Assembly: GCA_964646605.1 (NCBI GenBank)
Contig: CAZYEX010000099.1
Span: forward strand, 62,001 to 126,000
Reading direction: 5' to 3'
DNA: 64,000 nucleotides
Origin: SBAX01 sp964646605
Lineage (GTDB): Bacteria > Planctomycetota > Phycisphaerae > UBA1845
How positions within the stretch are numbered: position 1 is the stretch's first letter; each line of letters opens with the position of its first letter. Of this stretch, positions 52,168 through 60,243 are shown piece after piece. The notes beneath the pieces were generated by a model that was not told the DNA's origin, searched no databases, and saw nothing but the letters and a program-made list of their open reading frames with translations. A program made the position numbers and the translations under genes.

Positions 52168-52863
52168 GTGGCAACATGTCGTGAAATGCTCCGGCTGAAG
52201 CATCCGTTCTTCGAGCGCCTACGGGACTTGCGGAGCGTTTTCTGCCAGTTCGACGCCATAGAAACTGAACACTTTGGTGCGGCTCAGGATTGGGAAATCG
52301 AACTTCAGATGCCCGGTCGCAGGAGAACCCCAGACTACGACGAAGACGAGGCCTTGATTGAGCACAAATACAACTCGGTTCTCGTTCAGACGATGCATAG
52401 GCAGTGTCAGATCATCATGCTCGACTCGACGTTCGAATCGTTGTGCAAGGAGACAGGCGCGCGCAAGAAACCGGAAGAGAACCTAGTCCTCTCTCGCCTG
52501 GAGCGGGCCGAGCGAGAAGGAATGCAGTCATCAGTATGGCCGCAGCATCGAAACTCGATCGAGGTATTCGTCAAGCTGCGGCGTCATCTGGTCCACGAAG
52601 GCCTTGAGGCAACCGACGATCTACTCAAGGGGCTTGACCCGATCATTGGCTCGGTTGACGAATTTCCAGGGGCTTGTGTCGCAGAGAAGATCGCGTGGCT
52701 GCGAGAGCGCCGCTCCTTGGTTGCGATCCCCCGCTCATTCGTCGCCTCCATCCTCGCCAAGCTCGATGAACTCGGTGCCGCGCTGCTGATCCCCGTTGAC
52801 TCGGAGTACATAGAACCGCCGTTCGATCCCTCGGCGTTTCTTGGAGATCCAGCTTCGGGTTGA
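52168..52863 (+). CDS. Hypothetical protein with possible HEPN-like motif
   Basis: A 231-residue soluble, acidic-to-neutral protein with no signal peptide. From GTG at 52168, with GGAGAAG upstream; ATG at 52186 is also possible. The stretch VKLRRHLVHEGLEATDDLLKGL contains an Arg-x4-His pattern like the active site of HEPN-type RNases or binding proteins, but other HEPN features are not clear. The gene precedes a toxin-antitoxin-like pair. No family was recognised with confidence. Confidence 0.55.
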   Translation: MATCREMLRLKHPFFERLRDLRSVFCQFDAIETEHFGAAQDWEIELQMPGRRRTPDYDEDEALIEHKYNSVLVQTMHRQCQIIMLDSTFESLCKETGARKKPEENLVLSRLERAEREGMQSSVWPQHRNSIEVFVKLRRHLVHEGLEATDDLLKGLDPIIGSVDEFPGACVAEKIAWLRERRSLVAIPRSFVASILAKLDELGAALLIPVDSEYIEPPFDPSAFLGDPASG

Positions 52864-52992
52864 CACGCGCCAATTCTACCCACACCTACTGCGGCCGTTC
52901 GCAGGGCCGTTGCCGGCCGCTTGGACCGCAGCGATTGCGAAGTCGGGCAGTTTACGCTTGGAACCCGCTGGGCCGATGGATAGACTGTCCGT

Positions 52993-53319
52993 ATGCGCCA
53001 CAATGTCCATGACCGTGTAAGCCTGGAACTGGCCCAACGGGTCGCCGGCGAGTTGCGTCGGCATCCGGAGTGGCTGGACTTGGCACGATCGAATCTCGAC
53101 CGTTGGGCCGGGCGTAACAGCGATTCACCCGGACTGCTGCGTTGCTATGCCGAGTGGCGCACCATCTTGGACCGCCCGATCCACGAGGTTTGCGCGATCT
53201 TGACCGCGGAAACCGACGAAGGCCGGCGGCTGCGGCAAAGCTCCCCGTTTGTCGGGATTCTGTCACCGTCGCAAGTGTGGGAAATCAAGCGCCGCGCACA
53301 TGAAACGACAACAGCTTGA
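52993..53319 (+). CDS. Antitoxin-like helical protein paired with DUF6036 gene
   Basis: A 108-residue helical protein: VSLELAQRVAGELRRHPEWL, then NLDRWAGRNSDSPGL, then a DEGRRLRQSSPFVGILSP turn and an IKRRAHE tail. Proteins of this kind usually lie directly before DUF6036-type nucleotidyltransferase genes, as it does here, with a 20-base overlap. The pattern is that of a minimal nucleotidyltransferase toxin-antitoxin or defence pair. Function is inferred from context. Confidence 0.75.
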   Translation: MRHNVHDRVSLELAQRVAGELRRHPEWLDLARSNLDRWAGRNSDSPGLLRCYAEWRTILDRPIHEVCAILTAETDEGRRLRQSSPFVGILSPSQVWEIKRRAHETTTA

Positions 53320-53824
53320 GCACATTCTTCGCGCCTCGGCAGCCATCACCGGGGCGGATCAATTCGTGATCATTGGTTCGCAGGCGATCCTCGGCCAGTT
53401 CCCCGATCCCCCATCGGAACTGGTGGTGTCCGCCGAGGCGGACATCTTTTCGCTCCGCGCCGCGGAGGATGCAAACCTGATCGACGGCTCCATTGGCGAA
53501 GCATCGCCGTTTCATCAGACTTTCGGGTATTACGCCCACGGCGTCGGCGAGGAGACGGCCACTCTACCTGCGGGGTGGAAAGACCGATTGGTTCCGCTTC
53601 GAACGAAGGACACCGCGGGTGCGACAGGCCTTTGCCTGGAAGTTCACGATCTGGCCGTTTCAAAACTCGTCGCCGGTCGCCCGAAGGACTTCGACTTCGT
53701 CGCCGGTCTGCTGCGCCACGGCTTAGCAAGCCCGGTGACGATCCGCGAACGGCTCGAACAGACTCAGATGGATGATTCGCAACGCCGGCTTTGCTTTGAA
53801 AGAATCGTCCGACTGACCCCATGA
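53300..53824 (+). CDS. DUF6036-type nucleotidyltransferase
   Basis: A 174-residue protein beginning MKRQQLEHILRASAAITG. FVIIGSQAILGQFPDPP and EADIFSL form a minimal nucleotidyltransferase core (GS motif and acidic residue). GFCLEV-like LCLEVHDLAVSKLVAGRPKD is the conserved C-terminal motif. It starts inside the 3' end of the antitoxin-like gene. This family is found with toxin-antitoxin or phage-defence pairs; activity (nucleotide transfer to tRNA or protein) is inferred. The convergent recQ follows. Confidence 0.82.
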   Translation: MKRQQLEHILRASAAITGADQFVIIGSQAILGQFPDPPSELVVSAEADIFSLRAAEDANLIDGSIGEASPFHQTFGYYAHGVGEETATLPAGWKDRLVPLRTKDTAGATGLCLEVHDLAVSKLVAGRPKDFDFVAGLLRHGLASPVTIRERLEQTQMDDSQRRLCFERIVRLTP

Positions 53825-53937
53825 CACGAACGCTCCCGGTCCCGATTTCGCCAGTGAACCGACCCACAAGGACGGCCCGTCCGCGTAATCAAGGGCCGCC
53901 CCGCGCACGCAGGGTTTGGACCCGGCGGCCCATTGCT

Positions 53938-55779
53938 TCATCGTGCCGCTGTTCGCTTTCCATCGTATGTCGTGATTTCCGCCAGAAACCGGTCGCCCAG
54001 GTCGGCCAGCTTCCGCTCTCCGATCCCGCGCACACGGCGCATCGCGGAGAGGCTCTTGGGGCGTTGGCGGGCCAGGTCGCGGAGCGTCGCGTCGTTGAAG
54101 ATGACAAAGGCCGGCACGCTGCGCTCCACCGCCAGCCCCCGGCGAATCGAACGAAGATGCTCGAATAGCCCCCGATCGACGCCCTCCCACGAATTCGCCT
54201 CCACGGCCGTCGTTTTTGTCGGCTTCTGCTTGACGGGAATGAGGCGCACGGTCCGCTGACCGCGGAGAACGGCCCACGACGTTTCGTTCAGGCCGAGGAT
54301 CGGATACTCGTCACCCGTCCGCGTGAGAACCTCCTGATCGACGAGTTGGTAGACCATGTTCAACAGGACCTTGCGGGGCGTGTCCTTCATCAGCCCGTGG
54401 GTGGTCAACTTGTCGTGCCCACGCGTGACGATCGCTTCCGTTTTGGCGCCCAGCAGCACATCGACAACATGGCCCGCGCCGAAGCGTTCTTTCACCCGCG
54501 CCACGCAGGACAGGATCTTTCGGGCCGACTCCGTCGCGTCGTCGAGCCCCTCGGCCTCGCTCAGGCAAACGTCGCAGGCCCCGCAGTTGCTCTTTTCGTA
54601 GGCTTGCTCGAAGTACTCCGAAAGGAGCTTGTGACGACACACCCGCCGATTGCAATAGCGGCGCATGTGCTCCAAAAGCTGCTGCGCCGCGGCGATCACT
54701 TCCTCCGCCCCTTCGACTTCCGCGGCGCTTTTGCGGATCAGCGATGTCCATCGAACCACGTCCGCTCCGGAGTACAGCAGCACGCACTCCGCCTCCAGCC
54801 CGTCGCGCCCCGCGCGCCCCGTCTCTTGCTGGTAATGCTCGATGGACTTGGGGCTGGCGGTGTGGATCACGCAGCGCACGTTGCTGCGGTCGATTCCCAT
54901 CCCAAACGCCACCGTCGCCACCACCACGTCGATCCGCTCCTCGGCGAAGGCGTCCTGCGTCCGGCGTCGCAGGTCCGGTTCCAGGCCCGCGTGGTACGGC
55001 TGCGCTTTGATCTTGTTTTCTTGCAAAAACGCGGCCAGCCATTCCGTGTCCTTCCGGCTGATGCAATACACGATGACGGCCTCGTCGGGATGCCGTCGGA
55101 GGATGTCGAGAACCTGTTTCTGCTCATCCACCCGCGGGACCACGCGATAGATCAGATTGGGCCGATCGAAACGACCTACCAGAACGGCCGGGTTCTTGAG
55201 GCCAAGTTGCTCGACGATATCCTGCCGGACGCGAGACGTGGCCGTCGCCGTGTAGGCGTGAACCGCGGCCTTCGGGAACCGTTCTTTCAGAACCACCAGC
55301 TCCCGGTAGTCCGGTCGAAAGTCGTGCCCCCACTGACTGATGCAATGGGCCTCGTCAATGGCGAACGCCTGGATATCCAGTCCATCAAGCGAGCGCAGAA
55401 AACCCGGCGTCACCAACCGCTCGGGGGCGACGAAGACCAACGCATACCGTTTCGCCGCGAGTCCTGCTTCGATTTCCCGGCGAGCCTCGGCGCTCATCGC
55501 GCTGTGAAGCGCCGCCGCCGAGTAACCGCAAGCCCGCAGCGCGTCCACCTGGTCCTTCATCAGCGAAACGAGCGGGGACACCACCAGGTCCATGCGTCCC
55601 AGCAGCACCGGCGGCACCTGGTAACAAAGGGATTTTCCCCCGCCGGTGGGCAGCACCACCAGGGAATCGCGGCGCTCGCAGGCGGCCTGGATGGCCTCGG
55701 CTTGCAGCGGGCGCAGGGAGTCGAAACCCCAGTAGCGCTGGATCGTCGCCGCAATCTCAACCTGGAAATCGCGCCTCAC
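53938..55779 (-). CDS. recQ: ATP-dependent DNA helicase RecQ
   Basis: A 613-residue RecQ helicase. Seen: Walker A LPTGGGKSLCYQVP, DEAHCISQWGHDFRPDY, the helicase C motif VATVAFGMGIDR, QETGRAGRDG, the zinc-binding Cys cluster (YCNRRVCRHKLL then CGACDVC), and a C-terminal HRDC domain (about 520-605). It unwinds DNA for recombination and repair. The start is GTG with GGAGG upstream. uvrD/pcrA follows divergently, making a repair-related gene pair. Confidence 0.95.
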   Translation of the reverse strand: MRRDFQVEIAATIQRYWGFDSLRPLQAEAIQAACERRDSLVVLPTGGGKSLCYQVPPVLLGRMDLVVSPLVSLMKDQVDALRACGYSAAALHSAMSAEARREIEAGLAAKRYALVFVAPERLVTPGFLRSLDGLDIQAFAIDEAHCISQWGHDFRPDYRELVVLKERFPKAAVHAYTATATSRVRQDIVEQLGLKNPAVLVGRFDRPNLIYRVVPRVDEQKQVLDILRRHPDEAVIVYCISRKDTEWLAAFLQENKIKAQPYHAGLEPDLRRRTQDAFAEERIDVVVATVAFGMGIDRSNVRCVIHTASPKSIEHYQQETGRAGRDGLEAECVLLYSGADVVRWTSLIRKSAAEVEGAEEVIAAAQQLLEHMRRYCNRRVCRHKLLSEYFEQAYEKSNCGACDVCLSEAEGLDDATESARKILSCVARVKERFGAGHVVDVLLGAKTEAIVTRGHDKLTTHGLMKDTPRKVLLNMVYQLVDQEVLTRTGDEYPILGLNETSWAVLRGQRTVRLIPVKQKPTKTTAVEANSWEGVDRGLFEHLRSIRRGLAVERSVPAFVIFNDATLRDLARQRPKSLSAMRRVRGIGERKLADLGDRFLAEITTYDGKRTAAR

Positions 55780-55959
55780 GCCACACCCTCCGAGCCAAGG
55801 TCAGGCTCGATAGTATATCACGTGAGCCGCGGCGAAGAGAGCGACTACGGCTTGGCCCGTGCGGCTTCGTCGAGGTCCCACCGGCGACTTGCTTAGCGAC
55901 CCGGGTCCATCCGGTCCAAGGTGTAGACGCCCGGCGACGAGGTGGGTATATCAGCCTGC

Positions 55960-58152
55960 ATGGTCGCCGCAATGGCTTCTTCAACGACCGACGGGTTGCT
56001 TGCGGACCTGAACGAACCGCAGCGCGAGGCTGTCGTCCACACGGACGGTCCGCTGCTCATCCTGGCCGGTCCGGGGAGCGGCAAGACGCGGGTCATCACG
56101 CGCCGCGCGGCGCTCCTCGCCTCGACGGTCACGAGCGCTCGGCACATTCTGGCCATCACCTTTACCAACAAGGCGGCCAAGGAGATGCGCGAACGCATCG
56201 ACGCCCTCTCCGTCGGCCCAGGCATGACCGTCTGCACCTTCCACGCCCTTTGCGCCAAGCTTTTGCGAATCCATCATGAACGGGCCCGCGTACCGCGGAA
56301 CTTCACCATCTTCGACACCGACGATCGGCGGAAAGTCTTGCGACAGGCGATCGAGGAATGCAATCTTTCGGCGGAAAACCTGACGCCCGCGGGGGTCGAA
56401 CAGCACATCAGCCGAGCGAAGAACGCCCTGCGCACCGCCCGGGCCTACGCCGCGGAGAACACCGATTGGCGCGGACGTGTGATCGCCCGCGTTTTTGAGG
56501 TCTACGAAGCGCGGCTGACCAAGCTGGGCGGGTTGGACTTCGACGACCTTCTGCTGCGGATGGCCTGGGTGCTCTCGATCGACAACGAGCTCCGAGATCA
56601 ACTCGAGGCGCGGTTCCGATACGTGCTCGTCGACGAGTACCAGGACACCAACGCGGCGCAGTACCAGATCGCCAAGAAGCTGACGGAGAAGAACCAGAAC
56701 CTCTGCGTCACCGGCGATCCGGACCAGTCGATCTACGGTTGGCGCGGGGCGGACCTTACCAACATTCTCAGTTTCGAACGCGATTACCCGACGGCGAGGG
56801 TGGTCCGTCTGGAACAGAACTATCGCTCGACGAAGCGCATTCTGGCGGCGGCGGACAAGCTCATCGCGGGCAACGAGCGGCGGAAGGCCAAGCGGCTTTG
56901 GACCGAGGGCGAGGAAGGGGTCAGCGTTCGTGTCTTGGAAGGCGAAGACGGCGAGGAGGAGGCCGATCTGATCGCCCGTGAGATCGTCGAGGCCGTGCGC
57001 GACCACGCGGATCCGGCGCAGATCGCGGTGTTCTATCGAGTCAACTCGCTCAGTCGAACGATCGAGGAGGCGCTGATGCACCACGGCGTCCGCTATCAGA
57101 TCGCGCGGGGGGTGGAGTTCTACAACCGCAAGGAGATCAAGGACGTCCTGGCGTATTTGCGCGTTTTGGTGAACCCATCCGACGAGATCGCGCTCACGCG
57201 GATCATCAACACGCCGCCGCGGGGGATCGGGGCGACGACGGTGGAGCGGTTGTCGGACAAAGCCGTTCGAGAGGGCCGGTCGTTGCGCGAGGCGCTCAAC
57301 GACGACGCGACGCTGGAAGCCCTGGGGCGATCGGGGGTCAAGGTCCGCGAGTTCGACGCGCTGCTGCGACAACTGGAATCGGCCATGACCGAGCCTCCAT
57401 CCACGGCCCTGGAAAAGGTCATCAGTCGGAGCGGATTGCGGGCCATGTATCATCAGCAGCGCGAAGTGGACGACGTTCCGCTGGCCAACCTGGACGAACT
57501 CATCAGCGCCGCCTCGTCGTTTGAGTTGGAGAATCCCCAGGCCACGGTGCTCGATTGGCTGGAGCACGCGGCCCTGGTCAGCGACGTGGACGCGGTGCGG
57601 GATGGGACCGGGATGGTGACACTGATGACCCTGCACGCGGCCAAGGGGTTGGAGTTCGACCGCGTCTACATCATCGGGGTAGAGGATGGGTTGCTGCCTT
57701 TCCGACGGATGAACGGGGCCGGCGACCCGGCGGACACGGATGAGGAAGAAGAGCGACGCCTTTGCTTTGTAGGCATAACCAGGGCTAGAAAGCACTTGAC
57801 CCTCTCGCGGGCCCGCTATCGGATGCTCCGCGGAACGACCCAGCGAACCACCCGCAGCCCCTTCCTCGACGAGCTGCCGGAGGAGGGGGTAGAATGGCCG
57901 GAAAGTGATACGCCGACGCGACGGAGGGGCACGTCGCCGCCTTCGCCGCGGGGACGCCTGCCCGAGGACGTCGAGGAATGGACGGTCGGGACGCTGGTGC
58001 GGCATCCCGAGCACGGCTTGGGTCAGGTACTCTCGATCCACCGCGGGCCGCGGCGAACCCATGTGGACGTGCAGTTCCAAAGCGGCGGGCAGCGGTCGTG
58101 GGTATTGGAGTTCGCGGACTTGACTCGCGTGGATTACGACGAGGTCGGGTGA
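55960..58152 (+). CDS. UvrD/PcrA-type DNA helicase
   Basis: A 730-residue SF1 helicase: LNEPQREAV and GPGSGKTRVITRRA (Walker A), then VLVDEYQDTNAAQY, GDPDQSIYGWRGAD, LEQNYRSTKRIL, LMTLHAAKGLEFD and VGITRARKHL, all the classical UvrD motifs. The C-terminal 60 residues end in a small basic domain (VGTLVRHPEHGLGQVLSI) like the tail of PcrA. It unwinds DNA in repair and plasmid replication. The ATG at 55960 is chosen; 55972 and GTG 55942 are options. A GTAGCG-headed hairpin follows its stop. Confidence 0.95.
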   Translation: MVAAMASSTTDGLLADLNEPQREAVVHTDGPLLILAGPGSGKTRVITRRAALLASTVTSARHILAITFTNKAAKEMRERIDALSVGPGMTVCTFHALCAKLLRIHHERARVPRNFTIFDTDDRRKVLRQAIEECNLSAENLTPAGVEQHISRAKNALRTARAYAAENTDWRGRVIARVFEVYEARLTKLGGLDFDDLLLRMAWVLSIDNELRDQLEARFRYVLVDEYQDTNAAQYQIAKKLTEKNQNLCVTGDPDQSIYGWRGADLTNILSFERDYPTARVVRLEQNYRSTKRILAAADKLIAGNERRKAKRLWTEGEEGVSVRVLEGEDGEEEADLIAREIVEAVRDHADPAQIAVFYRVNSLSRTIEEALMHHGVRYQIARGVEFYNRKEIKDVLAYLRVLVNPSDEIALTRIINTPPRGIGATTVERLSDKAVREGRSLREALNDDATLEALGRSGVKVREFDALLRQLESAMTEPPSTALEKVISRSGLRAMYHQQREVDDVPLANLDELISAASSFELENPQATVLDWLEHAALVSDVDAVRDGTGMVTLMTLHAAKGLEFDRVYIIGVEDGLLPFRRMNGAGDPADTDEEEERRLCFVGITRARKHLTLSRARYRMLRGTTQRTTRSPFLDELPEEGVEWPESDTPTRRRGTSPPSPRGRLPEDVEEWTVGTLVRHPEHGLGQVLSIHRGPRRTHVDVQFQSGGQRSWVLEFADLTRVDYDEVG

Positions 58153-58154
58153 CC

Positions 58155-58183
58155 GTAGCGTCGCCCCTTGTGGGCGGCGCGAC
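58155..58183. repeat. GTAGCG-headed hairpin repeat after uvrD
   Basis: GTAGCG, then CGCCCCTTGTGGGCG, starting two bases after the uvrD stop codon. Its sequence nearly matches the copy at 37918. There is no T-run, so it is not a classical terminator. Confidence 0.85.
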
Positions 58184-58199
58184 ATGAAGTAGTCGAGCG

Positions 58200-59270
58200 A
58201 TGCGACACGCGGTGATCATGGCCGGTGGGGTGGGGATGCGCTTGTGGCCGCTGAGCCGCAAGAACCGCCCCAAGCAAGTGCTCCGCCTGTTCTCCGGCGC
58301 CAGCCTGCTGCGACAGTGCTTTGATCGCGTCGCCGGACTCTTCCAACCCGAGCAGATTCACGTCATCACCAATCAGACGCATCTGCCGCTAGTGGCCAAG
58401 GAGCTTCCCGAGCTTCCCGCGGCGAACCTGATCGGCGAGCCGGTGGGGCGGGACACGGCCAACGCGGTAGGACTGGCCTGTGCCGTCCTGGCTCAAAAAG
58501 ACCCTCAGGCCGTGATCGGAATCTTCCCCGCCGATCATATCATCACGCCGTTGGATCGGTTTTGCGAGGCCGTGGACCGGGCCTTTCAGGCGGCGGAGAA
58601 GCATCCCGACGCCCTGGTGACCCTCGGCGTCCGACCCACGCGCGCCGACACGAATTATGGATACATCCATCGCGGCGAGCGGTTGGAGGACGGATTATAC
58701 GAGGTCGAAGAGTTTACCGAAAAGCCGAACGTCGCCTCGGCCATAAAATATCTCGCGACCGGCGAATACTATTGGAACAGCGGGATGTTCGCGTGGCGGG
58801 GGACCACCATCCTCGACCAGCTTCATAAACACCTGCCGCAGTCGCGTGCGGCCATCGGAGAAATCGCCGCGGCTTGGAAGAGCGACGCGCGGCAGGCGAA
58901 ACTGCAGAGCATTTACCCGACCCTGCTGCGGATCAGCATCGACTTTGCGGTGCTGGAGCGTGCGGAGCACGTTCTGGTGGTGGAGATGGGATGTCATTGG
59001 GTGGACGTGGGCTCCTGGCCGGCGATGGAGTCGGTGGTCCACGCCGACGGCGACGGGAACGTATCGGCCTGTGGGCGCGTCATTCACCTGGGGTCGCGGG
59101 GGAACATCGTGGTGTCGGAAGATAACCATTTGATCGCCACCATCGGCGTGGATGATTTGGTGGTCGTCCATTCACCGGATGCGACGTTGATCTGCACGCG
59201 GCGCGATACACAAGGGATCAAGGAACTGGTGGATATGGTGCGTCAGCAGTTCGGCGAGGAATATGCGTAG
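58200..59270 (+). CDS. Mannose-1-phosphate guanylyltransferase
   Basis: A 356-residue nucleotidyltransferase that makes GDP-mannose. Seen: the N-terminal MAGGVGMRLWPLSRKNRPKQ, VGRDTANAVGLA, FPADHIITP, EEFTEKPN and WNSGMFAWRG, and the C-terminal GCHWVDVGSWPAM segment. Only the transferase domain is present; the isomerase half of ManC-type proteins is missing. It may provide mannose donors for the exopolysaccharide or for lipopolysaccharide. It follows uvrD by 47 bases. Confidence 0.93.
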   Translation: MRHAVIMAGGVGMRLWPLSRKNRPKQVLRLFSGASLLRQCFDRVAGLFQPEQIHVITNQTHLPLVAKELPELPAANLIGEPVGRDTANAVGLACAVLAQKDPQAVIGIFPADHIITPLDRFCEAVDRAFQAAEKHPDALVTLGVRPTRADTNYGYIHRGERLEDGLYEVEEFTEKPNVASAIKYLATGEYYWNSGMFAWRGTTILDQLHKHLPQSRAAIGEIAAAWKSDARQAKLQSIYPTLLRISIDFAVLERAEHVLVVEMGCHWVDVGSWPAMESVVHADGDGNVSACGRVIHLGSRGNIVVSEDNHLIATIGVDDLVVVHSPDATLICTRRDTQGIKELVDMVRQQFGEEYA

Positions 59271-59288
59271 CGCGACCGTGTCGGTGGG

Positions 59289-59378
59289 AAGTTCAACGTG
59301 CGAAGTTCGAGGTTCAAAGAGGTCACTCGCTTTCCTCTGCAAATTGCAAGTTTCTTCGAACTTCGAACCTTGACTTTC
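59289..59378. repeat. Paired heptamer arrays upstream of ruvX
   Basis: Two short period-7 arrays: AAGTTCA, ACGTGCG, AAGTTCG, AGGTTCA at 59289-59316, and TTTCTTC, GAACTTC, GAACCTT, GACTTTC at 59351-59378. The two are related in opposite orientation, so the region could fold as a weak hairpin just before the ruvX start. Confidence 0.75.
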
Positions 59379-59390
59379 GGTAATTCCGCC

Positions 59391-59807
59391 ATGCCGCGTT
59401 TTCTCGGAATCGACTATGGCAACAAGCGCCTCGGATTGGCCGTCGGCGATTCGGACGCGAAACTCGCCACGCCGGTAACGACATTGCCCGCGGCCGGCAC
59501 GTTCTCCGAGCAGGCGAAGGCAGTCCTCGGTCATGCACGGAATTACGACATTGACGAATTCGTCGTCGGACTGCCGCTCAACATGGACGACACGGAGGGC
59601 CCGCAGGCCAAACGTACGCGGCAGTTTGGTAATGAACTACAGCGGCAGAGCGGCAAGCCTGTACATTATTGGGATGAACGTCTTTCCTCCGCCACTGCGG
59701 ACGAGCTTCTCCAGCCCGCGCAACTGACCCGCAAGAAACACAAGGCTCGCCGCGACCGTGTGGCGGCGCAGGTCATCCTCCAAGGGTTCCTCGAGGAACG
59801 AGCTTGA
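59391..59807 (+). CDS. ruvX: Putative Holliday junction resolvase RuvX/YqgF
   Basis: A 138-residue protein of the YqgF/RuvX family. Seen: LGIDYGNKRLGLAVGD (first acidic residue and RNase H-like strand), FVVGLPLNMD followed by a Gly-Pro-Gln turn, and YWDERLSSATADELL, then ARRDRVAAQVILQGFLE. The family is nuclease-like and linked to rRNA maturation and recombination. Length is standard. The start at 59391 follows a heptamer-repeat region. The gene is convergent with a VOC protein. Confidence 0.92.
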   Translation: MPRFLGIDYGNKRLGLAVGDSDAKLATPVTTLPAAGTFSEQAKAVLGHARNYDIDEFVVGLPLNMDDTEGPQAKRTRQFGNELQRQSGKPVHYWDERLSSATADELLQPAQLTRKKHKARRDRVAAQVILQGFLEERA

Positions 59808-59831
59808 CCGGCGGTCGCGCTACTCGGGTCG

Positions 59832-60221
59832 TCACGCACCCGGTTGATAAAGAGCACAGACGGCCCCGGCGGGGTCGCGGATGACGCAGAAGCGGGCGTC
59901 GCCCATGGGTTTGGCGGCCACGACGACTTGGCCGCCCAGTTCCACGCACTTGGCGGCTGCCCGGTCCACGTTCTCCACGGTGATGTAAACGAGCCATTGC
60001 GCGGGCAGATCGGCGTTGACGCCACGCGCGTGGCACACGCCCGCCACCGAATCACCCGTTTCCGGCGACTGCATGTTGAAGTCGCTGTACCCGCCCATAT
60101 CCACCTCGCCGAACTTCCATCCGACCACGGCGGAATAAAAATCCCGGACGTGTACGGCGTCCTTGACGGTCAGGTCCTGCCAGGTAATAGCGCCTATTTT
60201 TGCCGACTGTCCTTGGCTCAT
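59832..60221 (-). CDS. VOC-family protein (glyoxalase/bleomycin-resistance fold)
   Basis: A 129-residue VOC protein. Two beta-alpha-beta-beta-beta modules are seen: ITWQDLTVKDAVHVRDFYSAVVGW, then LVYITVENVDRAAAKCVELGG and RFCVIRDPAGAVCALYQ. The usual N-terminal metal ligand (His or Gln) is replaced by Asp/Gln here, so its ability to hold metal is open. Such proteins act as lyases, isomerases or resistance proteins; substrate unknown. It lies 22 bases after glnS on the same strand. Confidence 0.85.
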   Translation of the reverse strand: MSQGQSAKIGAITWQDLTVKDAVHVRDFYSAVVGWKFGEVDMGGYSDFNMQSPETGDSVAGVCHARGVNADLPAQWLVYITVENVDRAAAKCVELGGQVVVAAKPMGDARFCVIRDPAGAVCALYQPGA

Positions 60222-60243
60222 GGTTAAGAAAACTCCCCGCCGA

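Noticed and set aside
58155..58183. A Rho-independent terminator after uvrD.
   Set aside because: The hairpin lacks a T-run, and related hairpins occur inside coding sequence, so a repeat element explains it better.
55981..58185. A 734-residue minus-strand reading frame antisense to the UvrD/PcrA gene.
   Set aside because: It mirrors the uvrD codons, shows no known motif and is rich in Arg/Pro/Leu as expected of a shadow frame.
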